Assembly: GCA_029265255.1 (NCBI GenBank)
Contig: JAJUJQ010000002.1
Span: forward strand, 278,646-342,645
From: Spirochaetota bacterium
GTDB taxonomy: Bacteria; Spirochaetota; Spirochaetia; Treponematales; Rectinemataceae
Direction: 5' to 3'
DNA: 64,000 nucleotides
Within the stretch, counting starts at the first letter, position 1, and every line of letters begins with the position of its first letter. The translations under genes were made by a program, and so were the position numbers. This document shows, piece after piece, positions 51,282 to 60,043 of the stretch. The notes below the pieces were generated by a model. That model ran no database searches. It was not told the origin of the DNA and saw only the letters and a list, made by a program, of their open reading frames with translations.

Positions 51282-51794
51282 ATGAAGAGAAGTTTTTCCA
51301 TTGTGTTGTTGACGCTGTTTCTCGCCAGCGCCGGCTTTGCAAGTGGAAATGTCTCAGCTATTCTAACCGCAAGCGTTGATCAAAAGCTCAGTCTTCTCAT
51401 AGACAGCGGCACATCAAAAACCATTAGCTTTACCTATGCGGGAATCGAAAAGCTCATCGAGCCTGCCGCCACCCTCACGGCGATTTCCAACATTCGCAAC
51501 TGGGAGATTCGCTTTTCATCGATGAATGGCGGAGTCATGCAAAACGCAACGGTAGGAGAAAGCCTATCCTATTTTGTCCAGATAGTTCCCAGCTCAAGCG
51601 TGGGCATAAGTCAGAACGATCTTTCGTCGTATGTTCAGTTGTCGACCATCCGCTCAATCAAATTTACCCAGAAGACGTCAGCCGCGGGTAGAACCCTCAC
51701 CATGAACATCAAGATTCCTGAGACCACCGACATGCTCGAAGGCGGCACCGACTTCACCGATACCATTACCATTACCATCGCCGCCAGCAGTTGA
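51282..51794 (+). CDS. Small secreted beta-rich protein (paralogue family)
   Basis: A 170-residue exported protein. The signal peptide is MKRSFSIVLLTLFLASAGFA. The mature protein has no Cys and ends in TDTITITIAASS; LSSYVQLSTIRSIKF and the RFSSMNGG segment align with the paralogues at 54176 and 54749. The repeated strand pattern resembles pilin/spore-coat-U-like subunits, which also end in a T-D-T-I-T-x-T strand, but this is only resemblance. GAGGGTG precedes ATG 51282. It has its own promoter and is flanked downstream by the minus-strand C26 gene. Confidence 0.78.
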   Translation: MKRSFSIVLLTLFLASAGFASGNVSAILTASVDQKLSLLIDSGTSKTISFTYAGIEKLIEPAATLTAISNIRNWEIRFSSMNGGVMQNATVGESLSYFVQIVPSSSVGISQNDLSSYVQLSTIRSIKFTQKTSAAGRTLTMNIKIPETTDMLEGGTDFTDTITITIAASS

Positions 51795-51888
51795 GCCATT
51801 GTGGCCGGCGATTGGGGGATTGCATAGGCAGGATTATCTTAGGCAAAAGGATTCAACGATGAATCAATGACCCGGCTCGGTGATTTCC

Positions 51889-52614
51889 TCATCCAGTCTG
51901 TTCGTTCTTTGTTGCCGCTTCGACAAGTGCGCGGAATGGCGCGAGGAATGCAGGGAAACGATCGAACAAGCCTTCCGGATGGAACTGCAGCGCAAGCGCG
52001 AACCGCCCGTCCCGGGCCTCGAGCGCTTCGATCACCCCATCAGAGCTTCGCGCGGTCACTGTGAGCAAGGGAGCGGGCTGATCGACCGCTTGATGATGAA
52101 AGCTATTCACTCGCAGCAATGAAGCCATAAACAGGCGCGCGAGCACTGAGCCTTCCTCAATTTCAATCTCATGCGCGAGTTCATGAGGAAGCACCGGTGC
52201 GTCATGCAGCAGCGCTCCCTGAACTGAACTCCCGATATCCTGGATAAGGCTGCCGCCCAACGCGACATTCATCACCTGACATCCCCTGCAGATACCGAGC
52301 ATGGGAAGCCGGCGTTCCCACGCAGCGCGGGAGAGCGCCAGCTCAAACGTGTCTCTCTGTGTGTCCCAGGAGCCCAGTCCTGGCATTGGTTCCTGCCCGA
52401 ACAGCCAGGGAGCGATATCGCCGCCTCCAGAAAACAGAATGCCGTCAATTCGGTCCACAATCGAGTCAACCAGCGAGGGATCGACAGCAGGCAGAATGAC
52501 CGGTACACCTCCCGCTGCACTGATAGCTTCAACATAGGATTCTTTGAGCGAGCAGTACACCAGCGGCTTTGTACGGTCCAGAGCGCTGGTGATACCGATA
52601 ATCGGTCTGATCAT
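51889..52614 (-). CDS. Class I glutamine amidotransferase-like peptidase C26 (gamma-glutamyl hydrolase type)
   Basis: A 241-residue cytoplasmic hydrolase of the PuuD/C26 class. The nucleophile Cys is in GICRGCQVMNV, and the His and Glu of the triad are in LQFHPEGL; NSFHHQAVD is a family block. The group cleaves gamma-glutamyl amides such as gamma-glutamyl-GABA. The gene is divergent from lysA and convergent with the secreted protein gene. Substrate is inferred from the family. Confidence 0.88.
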   Translation of the reverse strand: MIRPIIGITSALDRTKPLVYCSLKESYVEAISAAGGVPVILPAVDPSLVDSIVDRIDGILFSGGGDIAPWLFGQEPMPGLGSWDTQRDTFELALSRAAWERRLPMLGICRGCQVMNVALGGSLIQDIGSSVQGALLHDAPVLPHELAHEIEIEEGSVLARLFMASLLRVNSFHHQAVDQPAPLLTVTARSSDGVIEALEARDGRFALALQFHPEGLFDRFPAFLAPFRALVEAATKNEQTG

Positions 52615-52687
52615 GCGCCTATTGTACCGGCAAGCGTACGGGCGGTATAGTGGCTTTATTCAGCTGAAATCCGAACCGGAGGAACAC

Positions 52688-54007
52688 ATGGACAGACCAT
52701 TTCCGGAAGGCATCGAGTCTAACGATGGGCGCATGCGCTTTGATGGTACTGACCTCGCGGACCTTGCCAACCAATGGGGTACACCGCTCTATGTCATGTC
52801 GGAGAGTATCGTGAGGGATCGATGCGAGCAGGTCAGACAAGTGTTTACCGAACGCTATCCGGGCTCGCGCGCTTACTATGCGAGCAAGGCGTTCCTGACA
52901 CTCGACTTTCTCCGCATCATAAAGGAAGAAGGCCTGGGAGTGGATGTCGTCTCCAGCGGGGAGCTTTTCGCGGCGCTGAAAGCGGGAATCGACCCGGCAA
53001 ATATCGTATTCCATGGCAATGCCAAGACCGATGATGAAATCGCTTACGCGGTCCGGGAGGGAGTTGGTCGTATCGCGGTCGATAACCTCGAAGAGGTCTA
53101 TCGGATTGAGCAGCGCGCGCGGTCTGCGGGCTGTACCCAGGGAATATGGTTCCGCGTTACTCCCGGCGTCGACAGCCATACGCATCGGTTCATTTCAACA
53201 GGCAGCCTTGACTCGAAATTCGGTATTCCGCTCGAGCCGTCCGAGACACCCCGCTACATCCAGGCACTGAAGGACTGTCCCCATGTCGAGTGGAAAGGCC
53301 TGCACTTCCATATTGGTTCGCAGCTCATGGACAACCGCTCTCACCTCGTGGCGCTCGGCATTGTACTCGACTTCGCGACGCGCCTTTCGCGCAATTACGG
53401 CCTTGTTATGCAGGAGCTGAATATGGGAGGCGGCTTTGGTATCCGCTATCTGCCTGAAGATGAAGGACCGGAACTTTCACACTTTATTGATCCCATGATG
53501 GCCATGGTTCGGGAGTGGAGCAAGCGGACGCATCTGCCCATGCCCTCCTGCGCCATCGAGCCTGGGCGATGGATCGTGGGGGAAGCAGGGCTCACACTCT
53601 ATCGGGTCATCGCCGTCAAGCAGATTCCCGGCATCCGAACCTATGTCGCGGTGGATGGTGGTATGGGCGACAATATCAGGCCTGCGCTGTATGGCGCGCG
53701 GTACCATGCAGCACTCATTCCTTTAGACACTTCGTCGCAGGATTCCTATCGCCCCCTTGCGCGCGTGACAATTGCCGGGCGCTACTGCGAGTCGGGTGAT
53801 ATCCTTGCGCAAGATATCGAGCTTCCCGAGCCCCGGCCTGGTGACCTCATCGTGCTCTTCTCAACTGGGGCCTACTGCATGGCGATGGCCAGCAATTATA
53901 ACCGAGTACCGCGACCGCCGCTCATTATGGTGCGTAAAAGCAAATCCCGCCTCTCAATCAGAAGAGAACGGTACGAGGATTTGCTGCTGCGCGAGCAGAA
54001 AGTCTGA
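52688..54007 (+). CDS. lysA: Diaminopimelate decarboxylase
   Basis: A 439-residue fold-type III PLP enzyme converting meso-diaminopimelate to L-lysine. The PLP Lys is in YYASKAFL (about residue 62), the glycine loop is NMGGGFGIRY, EPGRWIVGEAG binds phosphate or substrate, and CESGDILAQD is the conserved Cys/Asp block. ATG 52688 follows CGGAGGAACAC; a longer upstream frame would overlap the divergent C26 start. It indicates that DAP is made in this organism even though the DapF homologue here is atypical. Confidence 0.93.
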   Translation: MDRPFPEGIESNDGRMRFDGTDLADLANQWGTPLYVMSESIVRDRCEQVRQVFTERYPGSRAYYASKAFLTLDFLRIIKEEGLGVDVVSSGELFAALKAGIDPANIVFHGNAKTDDEIAYAVREGVGRIAVDNLEEVYRIEQRARSAGCTQGIWFRVTPGVDSHTHRFISTGSLDSKFGIPLEPSETPRYIQALKDCPHVEWKGLHFHIGSQLMDNRSHLVALGIVLDFATRLSRNYGLVMQELNMGGGFGIRYLPEDEGPELSHFIDPMMAMVREWSKRTHLPMPSCAIEPGRWIVGEAGLTLYRVIAVKQIPGIRTYVAVDGGMGDNIRPALYGARYHAALIPLDTSSQDSYRPLARVTIAGRYCESGDILAQDIELPEPRPGDLIVLFSTGAYCMAMASNYNRVPRPPLIMVRKSKSRLSIRRERYEDLLLREQKV

Positions 54008-54113
54008 GTCCTCGGTTGGCTCATCGCTTTCGTCCGCGCCTTTCTAGCTGCGCGAGCGATAATTTTAGGCCTGCCTCTTTTAAAAAAATCTTGAACGAAT
54101 ATTCATCATGCCC

Positions 54114-54141
54114 TTGACTTGTGGGGCAAAATGGCTATAAT
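54114..54141 (+). promoter_or_regulatory. Strong sigma-70 promoter for the third secreted protein gene
   Basis: TTGACT (54114-54119), a 16-bp spacer and a perfect TATAAT (54136-54141) lie ~35 bp upstream of ATG 54176, followed by an AGGAGGA ribosome site. It predicts high expression. Confidence 0.8.
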
Positions 54142-54175
54142 ATTCTTAGAATAAAATACTTATAGGAGGACACCT

Positions 54176-54667
54176 ATGAAAAAGTTGGTATCTGTTCTTT
54201 TCGCGCTGGCCCTCATTGCGGGTAGCGCATGGGCTGCATCAATCGGTATCACGGTGAACGCAGCAACAAAGCTGGAGGTCAGCGTCAATAGTGCGACATG
54301 GACAATTGCGCTCGATAACAGCGGCACTGCCATAACCAATGACAGCCAGGGCACCCTTACGGTCAAATCGAGCAAAAGTGCCTATACGGTGACATTCACG
54401 TCAAGCAACAGCGGCACCTTGGTCTCTGGAAGCAACACCATACCTTACAAGGTAAAGGTCGATACGTCAGGATGGGCTGCCGGTGTTCAGACCAACAACC
54501 TGAGCTCCTATACTCAACTTACCTCAGATAAGACTATTGTATTTAAGGCGAGAACTCCGATAGCGGGCAAAGATTTTCCTATAGGATTCAACATCGAAGC
54601 GTACACTGACTACTATGTGGATGGTGCGTATACCGATACGATCACCATCAGTATCACTGCCTCCTGA
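54176..54667 (+). CDS. Small secreted beta-rich protein (paralogue family)
   Basis: A 163-residue exported protein. The signal peptide MKKLVSVLFALALIAGSAWA precedes a Thr/Ser-rich, Cys-free mature domain: SIGITVNAATKLEVSVN, TFTSSNSGTLVSGSNTIPY, LSSYTQLTSDKTIVF, and AYTDTITISITAS at the end. The strong promoter and AGGAGGA site suggest an abundant surface or periplasmic product. It aligns best with the next gene (54749) and less with 51282. Function unknown; a polymerising or fimbria-like subunit is one hypothesis. Confidence 0.83.
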   Translation: MKKLVSVLFALALIAGSAWAASIGITVNAATKLEVSVNSATWTIALDNSGTAITNDSQGTLTVKSSKSAYTVTFTSSNSGTLVSGSNTIPYKVKVDTSGWAAGVQTNNLSSYTQLTSDKTIVFKARTPIAGKDFPIGFNIEAYTDYYVDGAYTDTITISITAS

Positions 54668-54697
54668 TACGATAAATACTGTGCAGCCGCGGCCTGT

Positions 54698-54737
54698 TGT
54701 TCCATGCCGCGTAGAATATATTATGCGGCATGGAACA
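54698..54737 (+). repeat. Intercistronic hairpin between two secreted paralogues
   Basis: The arms TGTTCCATGCCGC and GCGGCATGGAACA (13 bp) with a 14-base loop end 11 bases before ATG 54749. It may reduce expression of the downstream gene relative to the upstream one or protect the upstream mRNA end. Confidence 0.82.
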
Positions 54738-54748
54738 TGGGAATCGCA

Positions 54749-55255
54749 ATGAAAAAAAGTATTATTCTGGTTGTCGCGTTTTTCCTCGCGCTCATTTCTG
54801 CTGAAGGTGCGGGGATTGACGTAACCGTCATCGTTTCGCCGGTGGGCGGGAATCTGACTCTAAACAACTATGTCTGGGAGATCATTTACGCCAATGACGG
54901 TACCACTGCCTATTTGAACAACAATCAGGGTACCATGTACGTCAATTCCGGCAGCTCCAAGAACTTTCACATCAGCTTTGGTTCGCAGAATGAGGGCGTG
55001 ATTAAAAAAGGTTCAGATTCAATTCCATACTATTTGCGGGTAACCCTTTTAACCGGCAACTATAATGGAGTAATCGGAACTCCAGCGATCATGTCTGGTT
55101 TTGTGCAGCTCACCAGTGAGCAGACCATCGCCTGCAGCAGGAAAACAAATGGGACGATCCAGTTTGCCATTGCGATGCAGATTCTTGCGGCGAGTGATTT
55201 CTATGAATCTGGCACCTACACCGACATCCTGACCATCACCTACGCTGCCCCGTAA
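54749..55255 (+). CDS. Small secreted beta-rich protein (paralogue family)
   Basis: A 168-residue exported protein with signal peptide MKKSIILVVAFFLALISAEG. The mature part shares SFGSQNEGVIKKGSDSIPYY, FVQLTSEQTI and GTYTDILTITYAAP with its upstream neighbour, giving a shared chain of strands. It contains one Cys. The ribosome site is weak and close to the preceding hairpin, so it is likely made at lower level. It ends 21 bp before the convergent quinone reductase gene. Confidence 0.8.
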   Translation: MKKSIILVVAFFLALISAEGAGIDVTVIVSPVGGNLTLNNYVWEIIYANDGTTAYLNNNQGTMYVNSGSSKNFHISFGSQNEGVIKKGSDSIPYYLRVTLLTGNYNGVIGTPAIMSGFVQLTSEQTIACSRKTNGTIQFAIAMQILAASDFYESGTYTDILTITYAAP

Positions 55256-55276
55256 CCGCCGACGCGACGCATTCAT

Positions 55277-55870
55277 TTATATTCCATCGAGCATGGCGTG
55301 TATTCGGTCTTCTACCTCATCAAGCCATACGCGCCGCATTGCTTCCGTGCTTGTCGAAATCACCCGGAACATGCAAAGTTCCGCCTTCTCAATACCACAG
55401 AAACCAAATACCGAGCGTAGCCAAATTTTTTCCAGAGGATCGCCAAAATATTCTCGCTCTCGCTCGGCATCGGTATTCGCGGTGACAAACACGATGGCTC
55501 GCTTGCCGCCGAGTTTTCCTGTGGCAGGCGCGCCAGGCAGCGACTCGTCGTAATCGTAGGCATAGGGCGGCCGCAGAACGCGATCGATATACCCTTTGAG
55601 GATTGCAGGCGGCATGCCCCACCAGTCGGGATGAATGAAAACGAGGAGATCGGAATCCAAAAGTTCGCGTGCATAGCGAATGACACGCGCATCCTGCGGC
55701 GGCGCCTTGCCTAGTTCGCTTTCGGTCATGACCGGATTGAAGCCTTCCGCGTACAGATCATGCGCCCAGACGCGAATACCTCTGCGTACAAGCGCTTCCT
55801 GGGCTCGCAGGAAAAGCGCGTAATTGAAGCTGTGCCGATACGGGTGGGCGAGAATGACGCTCGCGTGCAT
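55277..55870 (-). CDS. NAD(P)H-dependent flavodoxin-like oxidoreductase (NQO1/MdaB/KefF type)
   Basis: A 197-residue flavoprotein. It begins with the VILAHPYRHSFNYAL FMN/FAD phosphate loop; FIHPDWWGMPPAILKGYIDRVL is the signature segment of the NQO1/MdaB group (residues about 78-99). It reduces quinones or related electrophiles with two electrons. TAAAGGAGCGCCCC precedes the ATG. It lies just upstream in the direction opposite to the secreted genes and downstream of parC by only 16 bp, though transcribed in the same direction as parC. Confidence 0.85.
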   Translation of the reverse strand: MHASVILAHPYRHSFNYALFLRAQEALVRRGIRVWAHDLYAEGFNPVMTESELGKAPPQDARVIRYARELLDSDLLVFIHPDWWGMPPAILKGYIDRVLRPPYAYDYDESLPGAPATGKLGGKRAIVFVTANTDAEREREYFGDPLEKIWLRSVFGFCGIEKAELCMFRVISTSTEAMRRVWLDEVEDRIHAMLDGI

Positions 55871-55886
55871 GGGGCGCTCCTTTAGG

Positions 55887-58115
55887 TCAGCCTTGCTTGT
55901 GTTTTTTTCTCGCTATTTCTAAAAGCCCTCTGCGCGGGTTTTGCTGCGTTGGTAGTGGAGAGTCGAATGGCAGATCAGGTTCTTGATCTGGGGCAGCCGC
56001 AGAGGCTGTCCCGCCTGCTGAGAAGTCCGCAGGTTTCGATGATGTGGCTTTTTTCTTTCGCGGAGTCTTCGGAGACTGTTCGAAACGCGTATTGGGCTTG
56101 TCTTTCTTTGTGTTCCGTGTTGCAGCTTTTGCGGGAGTAGGTACGCTTGCAGGAGGTTCGTTGTTTGATGGAGAAGGCTTTTGTTCTTCATTACTGCCAG
56201 CCGTCTCCGCGCGCTCAATCGAAGCGCATCCGATCACAACCCTCGTCGTCAAACGAATGCCCTTCGCCAGCCGACCCCGTATGGGATAACGGTCCGCGCT
56301 GAAGTCCTCCCGGGTTTTCTTCTGCCGCGACTTCGGCGCGTATTGCAGAGAAAAACAGTAATCATCGCGCACTGAGAACCCGATCACACTCGCCCCTTCC
56401 GGCACGAGGCTGTAGTCCTTGCCTGTCAGCCAGGCATCGATGATCGTACGCTTGATATAGGCTCCTTCATGACCCTGCAGCGTGTAGACCAGCGTCAGCG
56501 GCGTCGCGGCTAGCCGCTCCTTGTCCGCAACCTCAATCCACAGGATGTCCTGCCCGGCGAAGAATCGGTCCGGCATGGAAATCACGGTGTAAATGCCATT
56601 CTTTCGAAGCACCAGCACCTTGTCGTAGATCGACGCTTCCAGCACCTTTTCTCCGGACACCTCTGTTCCCAGGTATCCCGATTCTCGATCATACCGCAGG
56701 GCAATATCCCGCCGCGCCACTTCTCTCGCCTCGACCTTCTCGAAGGTCGTGAGCCTGGTGCGCCGTGGCCAGTCCTTTTCAAGCATGCTGAGATACTTTT
56801 TCAGAATTTCGATGGCATAGCTTACCAGGTCTGCCAGGTGGCGCTCCACCTCAGCGAGTTTTCCTTCCAGCTTCTGCATCTCATCCTTTGCCCGGTTGAT
56901 GTCGTACAGAGAAATTCTGCGAATGGGGATTTTAAGCAGCCGTTCCACATCCGTCTCATTCACCTCGCGCGCGAGCTCTCTGCGGATTGGCTTGAACCCG
57001 TCAATCACCGCTTTTATCACCGTCTCACTTGTGCGTTTATTTTCGATCGCTTTATAGATGCGCTCCTCGATGAAAATCCGCTCCAGCGTCCGCGCAAAAA
57101 GCTCGTCCTTGAGCTCGTCACGCTCGATCTCCAGTTCCCTACGCAGGAGCGCAAGCAGCTTCCCCGCATGGTAGCGAACTATTTCCGACACGGTCATGAG
57201 AGCCGGCTTTTCGTCCTTAATGACCAGGCAATTGCAGGAAATCGACTTTTCGCATTCGGTAAAGGCATAGAGCGCATCAACCACTTCCTGGGAATACACG
57301 CCACGCGCCAGCTTGAGTTCGATTTCAACCCTGTCGGTCGTAAAGTCAGAAATAGACGCGATCTTCAGGTGCCCCGCCCGTGTCGCTTCCTCGATGCTCG
57401 CGATGAGGCTCTCAGTCGTCGAGCCGAAGGGCACCTCGCGGATGACGATGCGCTTGGGATCGGTGGTGTCCAGAGTCGCCCGTATCCGCACGCGACCAGT
57501 ACCATCCGCGTAGTCCGAACAATCGGCGACGCCCCCCGTTGCGAAATCAGGCAGAAGGGTAAAGGATTTTCCCTGCAGACAGGCTATCTCAGCCTTGAGC
57601 ACTTCTACCGGATTATGCGGCAGAATCTTTGTGCTCATGCCGACTGCGATGCCCTCTGCGCCAAGGATAAGGATTACCGGAATTTTCGCCGGAAACACAA
57701 GCGGCTCTTTGTTACGGCCGTCGTATGAATCGACGTAGGTCGTGATTTTCGGCCGATAGAAAATTTCCTTCGCGAAGGGAGTGCAGCGACATTCGATATA
57801 GCGCGGGGCCGAGGCTTCGTCACCCGTCACGGGATTCCCGAAGTTGCCCTGCGTATCGATAAAAAGGCCCTTCTGCGCCAGCACCACAAGCGCCGAGGCA
57901 ATCGACGCGTCGCCATGCGGGTGATATTTCATGCAGTGACCGACGACATTGGCGACCTTGTGGAACTTGCCATCATCCATTTCAAAAAGCGAGTGGAGGA
58001 TGCGGCGCTGGACTGGCTTGAGCCCGTCGTCGAGCTCGGGGATAGCCCGGTCCATGATAACGTAGGAAGCGTAGTAGAGGAAATTATCCTGCATCAGTTT
58101 CTTGAGGTATGCCAC
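55887..58115 (-). CDS. parC: DNA topoisomerase IV subunit A-like (type IIA, GyrA/ParC family)
   Basis: A 742-residue type IIA topoisomerase breakage-reunion subunit. YVIMDRAIPELDDGLKPVQRR is the N-terminal hallmark (about residues 18-38), HPHGDASIASAL is the quinolone-region block, and the DNA-linking Tyr106 is in APRYIECR. The C-terminal third begins a reduced beta-pinwheel (about 500-610) and ends in a Lys/Pro/Ser-rich tail of ~130 residues. No GyrA box was seen, supporting a ParC rather than GyrA assignment. It follows parE by 16 bp. Confidence 0.9.
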   Translation of the reverse strand: MAYLKKLMQDNFLYYASYVIMDRAIPELDDGLKPVQRRILHSLFEMDDGKFHKVANVVGHCMKYHPHGDASIASALVVLAQKGLFIDTQGNFGNPVTGDEASAPRYIECRCTPFAKEIFYRPKITTYVDSYDGRNKEPLVFPAKIPVILILGAEGIAVGMSTKILPHNPVEVLKAEIACLQGKSFTLLPDFATGGVADCSDYADGTGRVRIRATLDTTDPKRIVIREVPFGSTTESLIASIEEATRAGHLKIASISDFTTDRVEIELKLARGVYSQEVVDALYAFTECEKSISCNCLVIKDEKPALMTVSEIVRYHAGKLLALLRRELEIERDELKDELFARTLERIFIEERIYKAIENKRTSETVIKAVIDGFKPIRRELAREVNETDVERLLKIPIRRISLYDINRAKDEMQKLEGKLAEVERHLADLVSYAIEILKKYLSMLEKDWPRRTRLTTFEKVEAREVARRDIALRYDRESGYLGTEVSGEKVLEASIYDKVLVLRKNGIYTVISMPDRFFAGQDILWIEVADKERLAATPLTLVYTLQGHEGAYIKRTIIDAWLTGKDYSLVPEGASVIGFSVRDDYCFSLQYAPKSRQKKTREDFSADRYPIRGRLAKGIRLTTRVVIGCASIERAETAGSNEEQKPSPSNNEPPASVPTPAKAATRNTKKDKPNTRFEQSPKTPRKKKATSSKPADFSAGGTASAAAPDQEPDLPFDSPLPTQQNPRRGLLEIARKKHKQG

Positions 58116-58131
58116 ACGTTCCCCCGTTTTC

Positions 58132-59985
58132 TCAGAGTTCGGTTACCAGGTTTTCCATAATAAAATTGCGCCGCTCCGGAGTATTCTTTCCCATATAGAA
58201 TGTGAGCAATCCCGGCACGGAAGACAGCGTCTGGATGTCGACCCGCACAAGGCGCATGTCATTTCCGATGAACTGGCCGAACTCGGTTGGGCTGATCTCT
58301 CCTAGGCCCTTGAAGCGAGTCACCTCCGCGCCGGCTCCCAGCGCTTTCACCGCTTCGTCACGCTCTTTCGCGGAATAGCAGTATCGCGTCTCCTTTTTAG
58401 TGCGCACGCGGAAAAGCGGGGTCTCGAGAATGTAGACCCGCCCCTGAACCACGAGCTCCTCGAAATACGTGAGAAAGAAAGTTAGAAGGAGGTTTCGGAT
58501 GTGGAAGCCGTCATAATCGGCATCGGTGGCGATCACGATGCGCGCGTAGCGCAGGTTTTCGACGCTGTGCTCAATGCCGAGAGCCACCATGAGGTTGTAC
58601 AGCTCTTCGTTTTTGTAAATCGCGGAGCGCGGCCGGCTGAACATGTTCTCGGGCTTGCCGCGCAGGCTGAAGATAGCCTGCGTATGCACATCGCGGGCGC
58701 TCACCATGCTCCCCGCGGCCGACTGGCCTTCGGTGATAAAGAGGGTGGAGCGCTCCCCGCCTGCGCCATCACCAAGGTGCATCTTGCAGTCCTTGAGATT
58801 TGGGATTTTTAGCTCGATCTTGCGCGCGGCCTCCTTGGCTTCCTTGCGCACGATATTGAGCTCGGTACGCAGTTTCTCGTTGGTGAGGATTTTTTCCTGC
58901 AAGGTTTTAGCGGCCTGAGGGTTCCGCCGGAGAATTTCATCGACACCCTTCTTCACTTCCTGCAGAATCCAGGGCCGTATGTCGGCATTGCCCAGCTTAT
59001 TTTTTGTCTGGCTTTCGAACACGGGGTTCTTGATCCGGATACTGATCGCCGCGGCAAGACCTTCTCGAACATCCTCGCCCTTGTAGGAAGCCTGATAGAA
59101 TTCGTTGACAGCTTTCAGAAAGCCTTCGCGGAAGGCCGAGAGGTGTGAGCCCCCGTCGGAGGTGTATTGACCGTTCACGAAAGAGAAATGCTCCTCGCCG
59201 TACTCCCGGGTGTGGGTAAAAGCGAATTCGATCCGTTCACCGCGGTACCATCCGATATCGTAGAGAGGGCTGTCGCCCAGCTCGGTCGAAAGCAGGTCAA
59301 AGAGGCCTTTTTCCGCGCGGAATTCCTTGCCATTCAGGCTGAGCACAAGGCCGGGATTCAGGCAGGCGTAGTTCCAGAGTCGTTTTTCCAGAAACTCGAA
59401 ATTGAATGCGAAGTCGCCGAAAATGGCGTCATCGGGGACAAACTCGACCAAGGTCCCTGGTTTTTCTCGGGTACCGGATTCGCGGCTATCTTTGAGCACA
59501 CCGCGTTCGAAACGAGCTTCGAACAGGCGCCCATCGCGATATGAGACCACGCGGAACTCTCTCGAGAGCGCGTTGACAGCCTTGGTGCCGACGCCATTGA
59601 GGCCAACCGAAAACTGGAATACATCGTCGTTGTATTTGGCGCCGGTATTAATGGTAGAAACGCAGTCGATCACCTTGCCGAGCGGAATGCCTCGGCCAAA
59701 GTCTCGCACGGACACGCGGTTGCCTTCGATGCGTACGATGATGCGGTCCCCCGCTCCCATAATGAACTCGTCGACTGAATTGTCGATGACCTCCTTAAGG
59801 AGGATATAGATGCCGTCGTCAGGGCTCGAACCGTCACCCAGACGGCCAATGTACATGCCGGTTCGCAGGCGGATATGCTCGAGCGACGACAGTGTCTTGA
59901 TCTTCGATTCGTCGTAGATGGGTGTCTTTGCCACAGACGGCATGCTAGCATGGGCTGGGGTGCCGGGTACAGACACATCGGACAT
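58132..59985 (-). CDS. parE: DNA topoisomerase IV subunit B-like (type IIA, GyrB/ParE family)
   Basis: A ~617-residue ATPase subunit. The GHKL domain shows EVIDNSVDEF and VRDFGRGIP; the TOPRIM domain has FITEGQSAAGS and ATDADYDGFHIRNLLL, with metal Asp residues. The preceding ~25 residues after ATG 59985 are not conserved, and ATG 59943 is an alternative start; neither has a clear ribosome site. It forms the ParE2ParC2 tetramer with the downstream gene. The gene is divergent from the class II aldolase. Confidence 0.9.
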   Translation of the reverse strand: MSDVSVPGTPAHASMPSVAKTPIYDESKIKTLSSLEHIRLRTGMYIGRLGDGSSPDDGIYILLKEVIDNSVDEFIMGAGDRIIVRIEGNRVSVRDFGRGIPLGKVIDCVSTINTGAKYNDDVFQFSVGLNGVGTKAVNALSREFRVVSYRDGRLFEARFERGVLKDSRESGTREKPGTLVEFVPDDAIFGDFAFNFEFLEKRLWNYACLNPGLVLSLNGKEFRAEKGLFDLLSTELGDSPLYDIGWYRGERIEFAFTHTREYGEEHFSFVNGQYTSDGGSHLSAFREGFLKAVNEFYQASYKGEDVREGLAAAISIRIKNPVFESQTKNKLGNADIRPWILQEVKKGVDEILRRNPQAAKTLQEKILTNEKLRTELNIVRKEAKEAARKIELKIPNLKDCKMHLGDGAGGERSTLFITEGQSAAGSMVSARDVHTQAIFSLRGKPENMFSRPRSAIYKNEELYNLMVALGIEHSVENLRYARIVIATDADYDGFHIRNLLLTFFLTYFEELVVQGRVYILETPLFRVRTKKETRYCYSAKERDEAVKALGAGAEVTRFKGLGEISPTEFGQFIGNDMRLVRVDIQTLSSVPGLLTFYMGKNTPERRNFIMENLVTEL

Positions 59986-60043
59986 ATATTGATTATCGGC
60001 ACGCCACGCAGTGAGGTATACTGAAGACCGAAAGGGGGCATGC

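Noticed and set aside
56838..57728. A 296-codon plus-strand frame inside parC
   Set aside because: parC is complete with its catalytic Tyr on the other strand; the frame has no ribosome site or family features.
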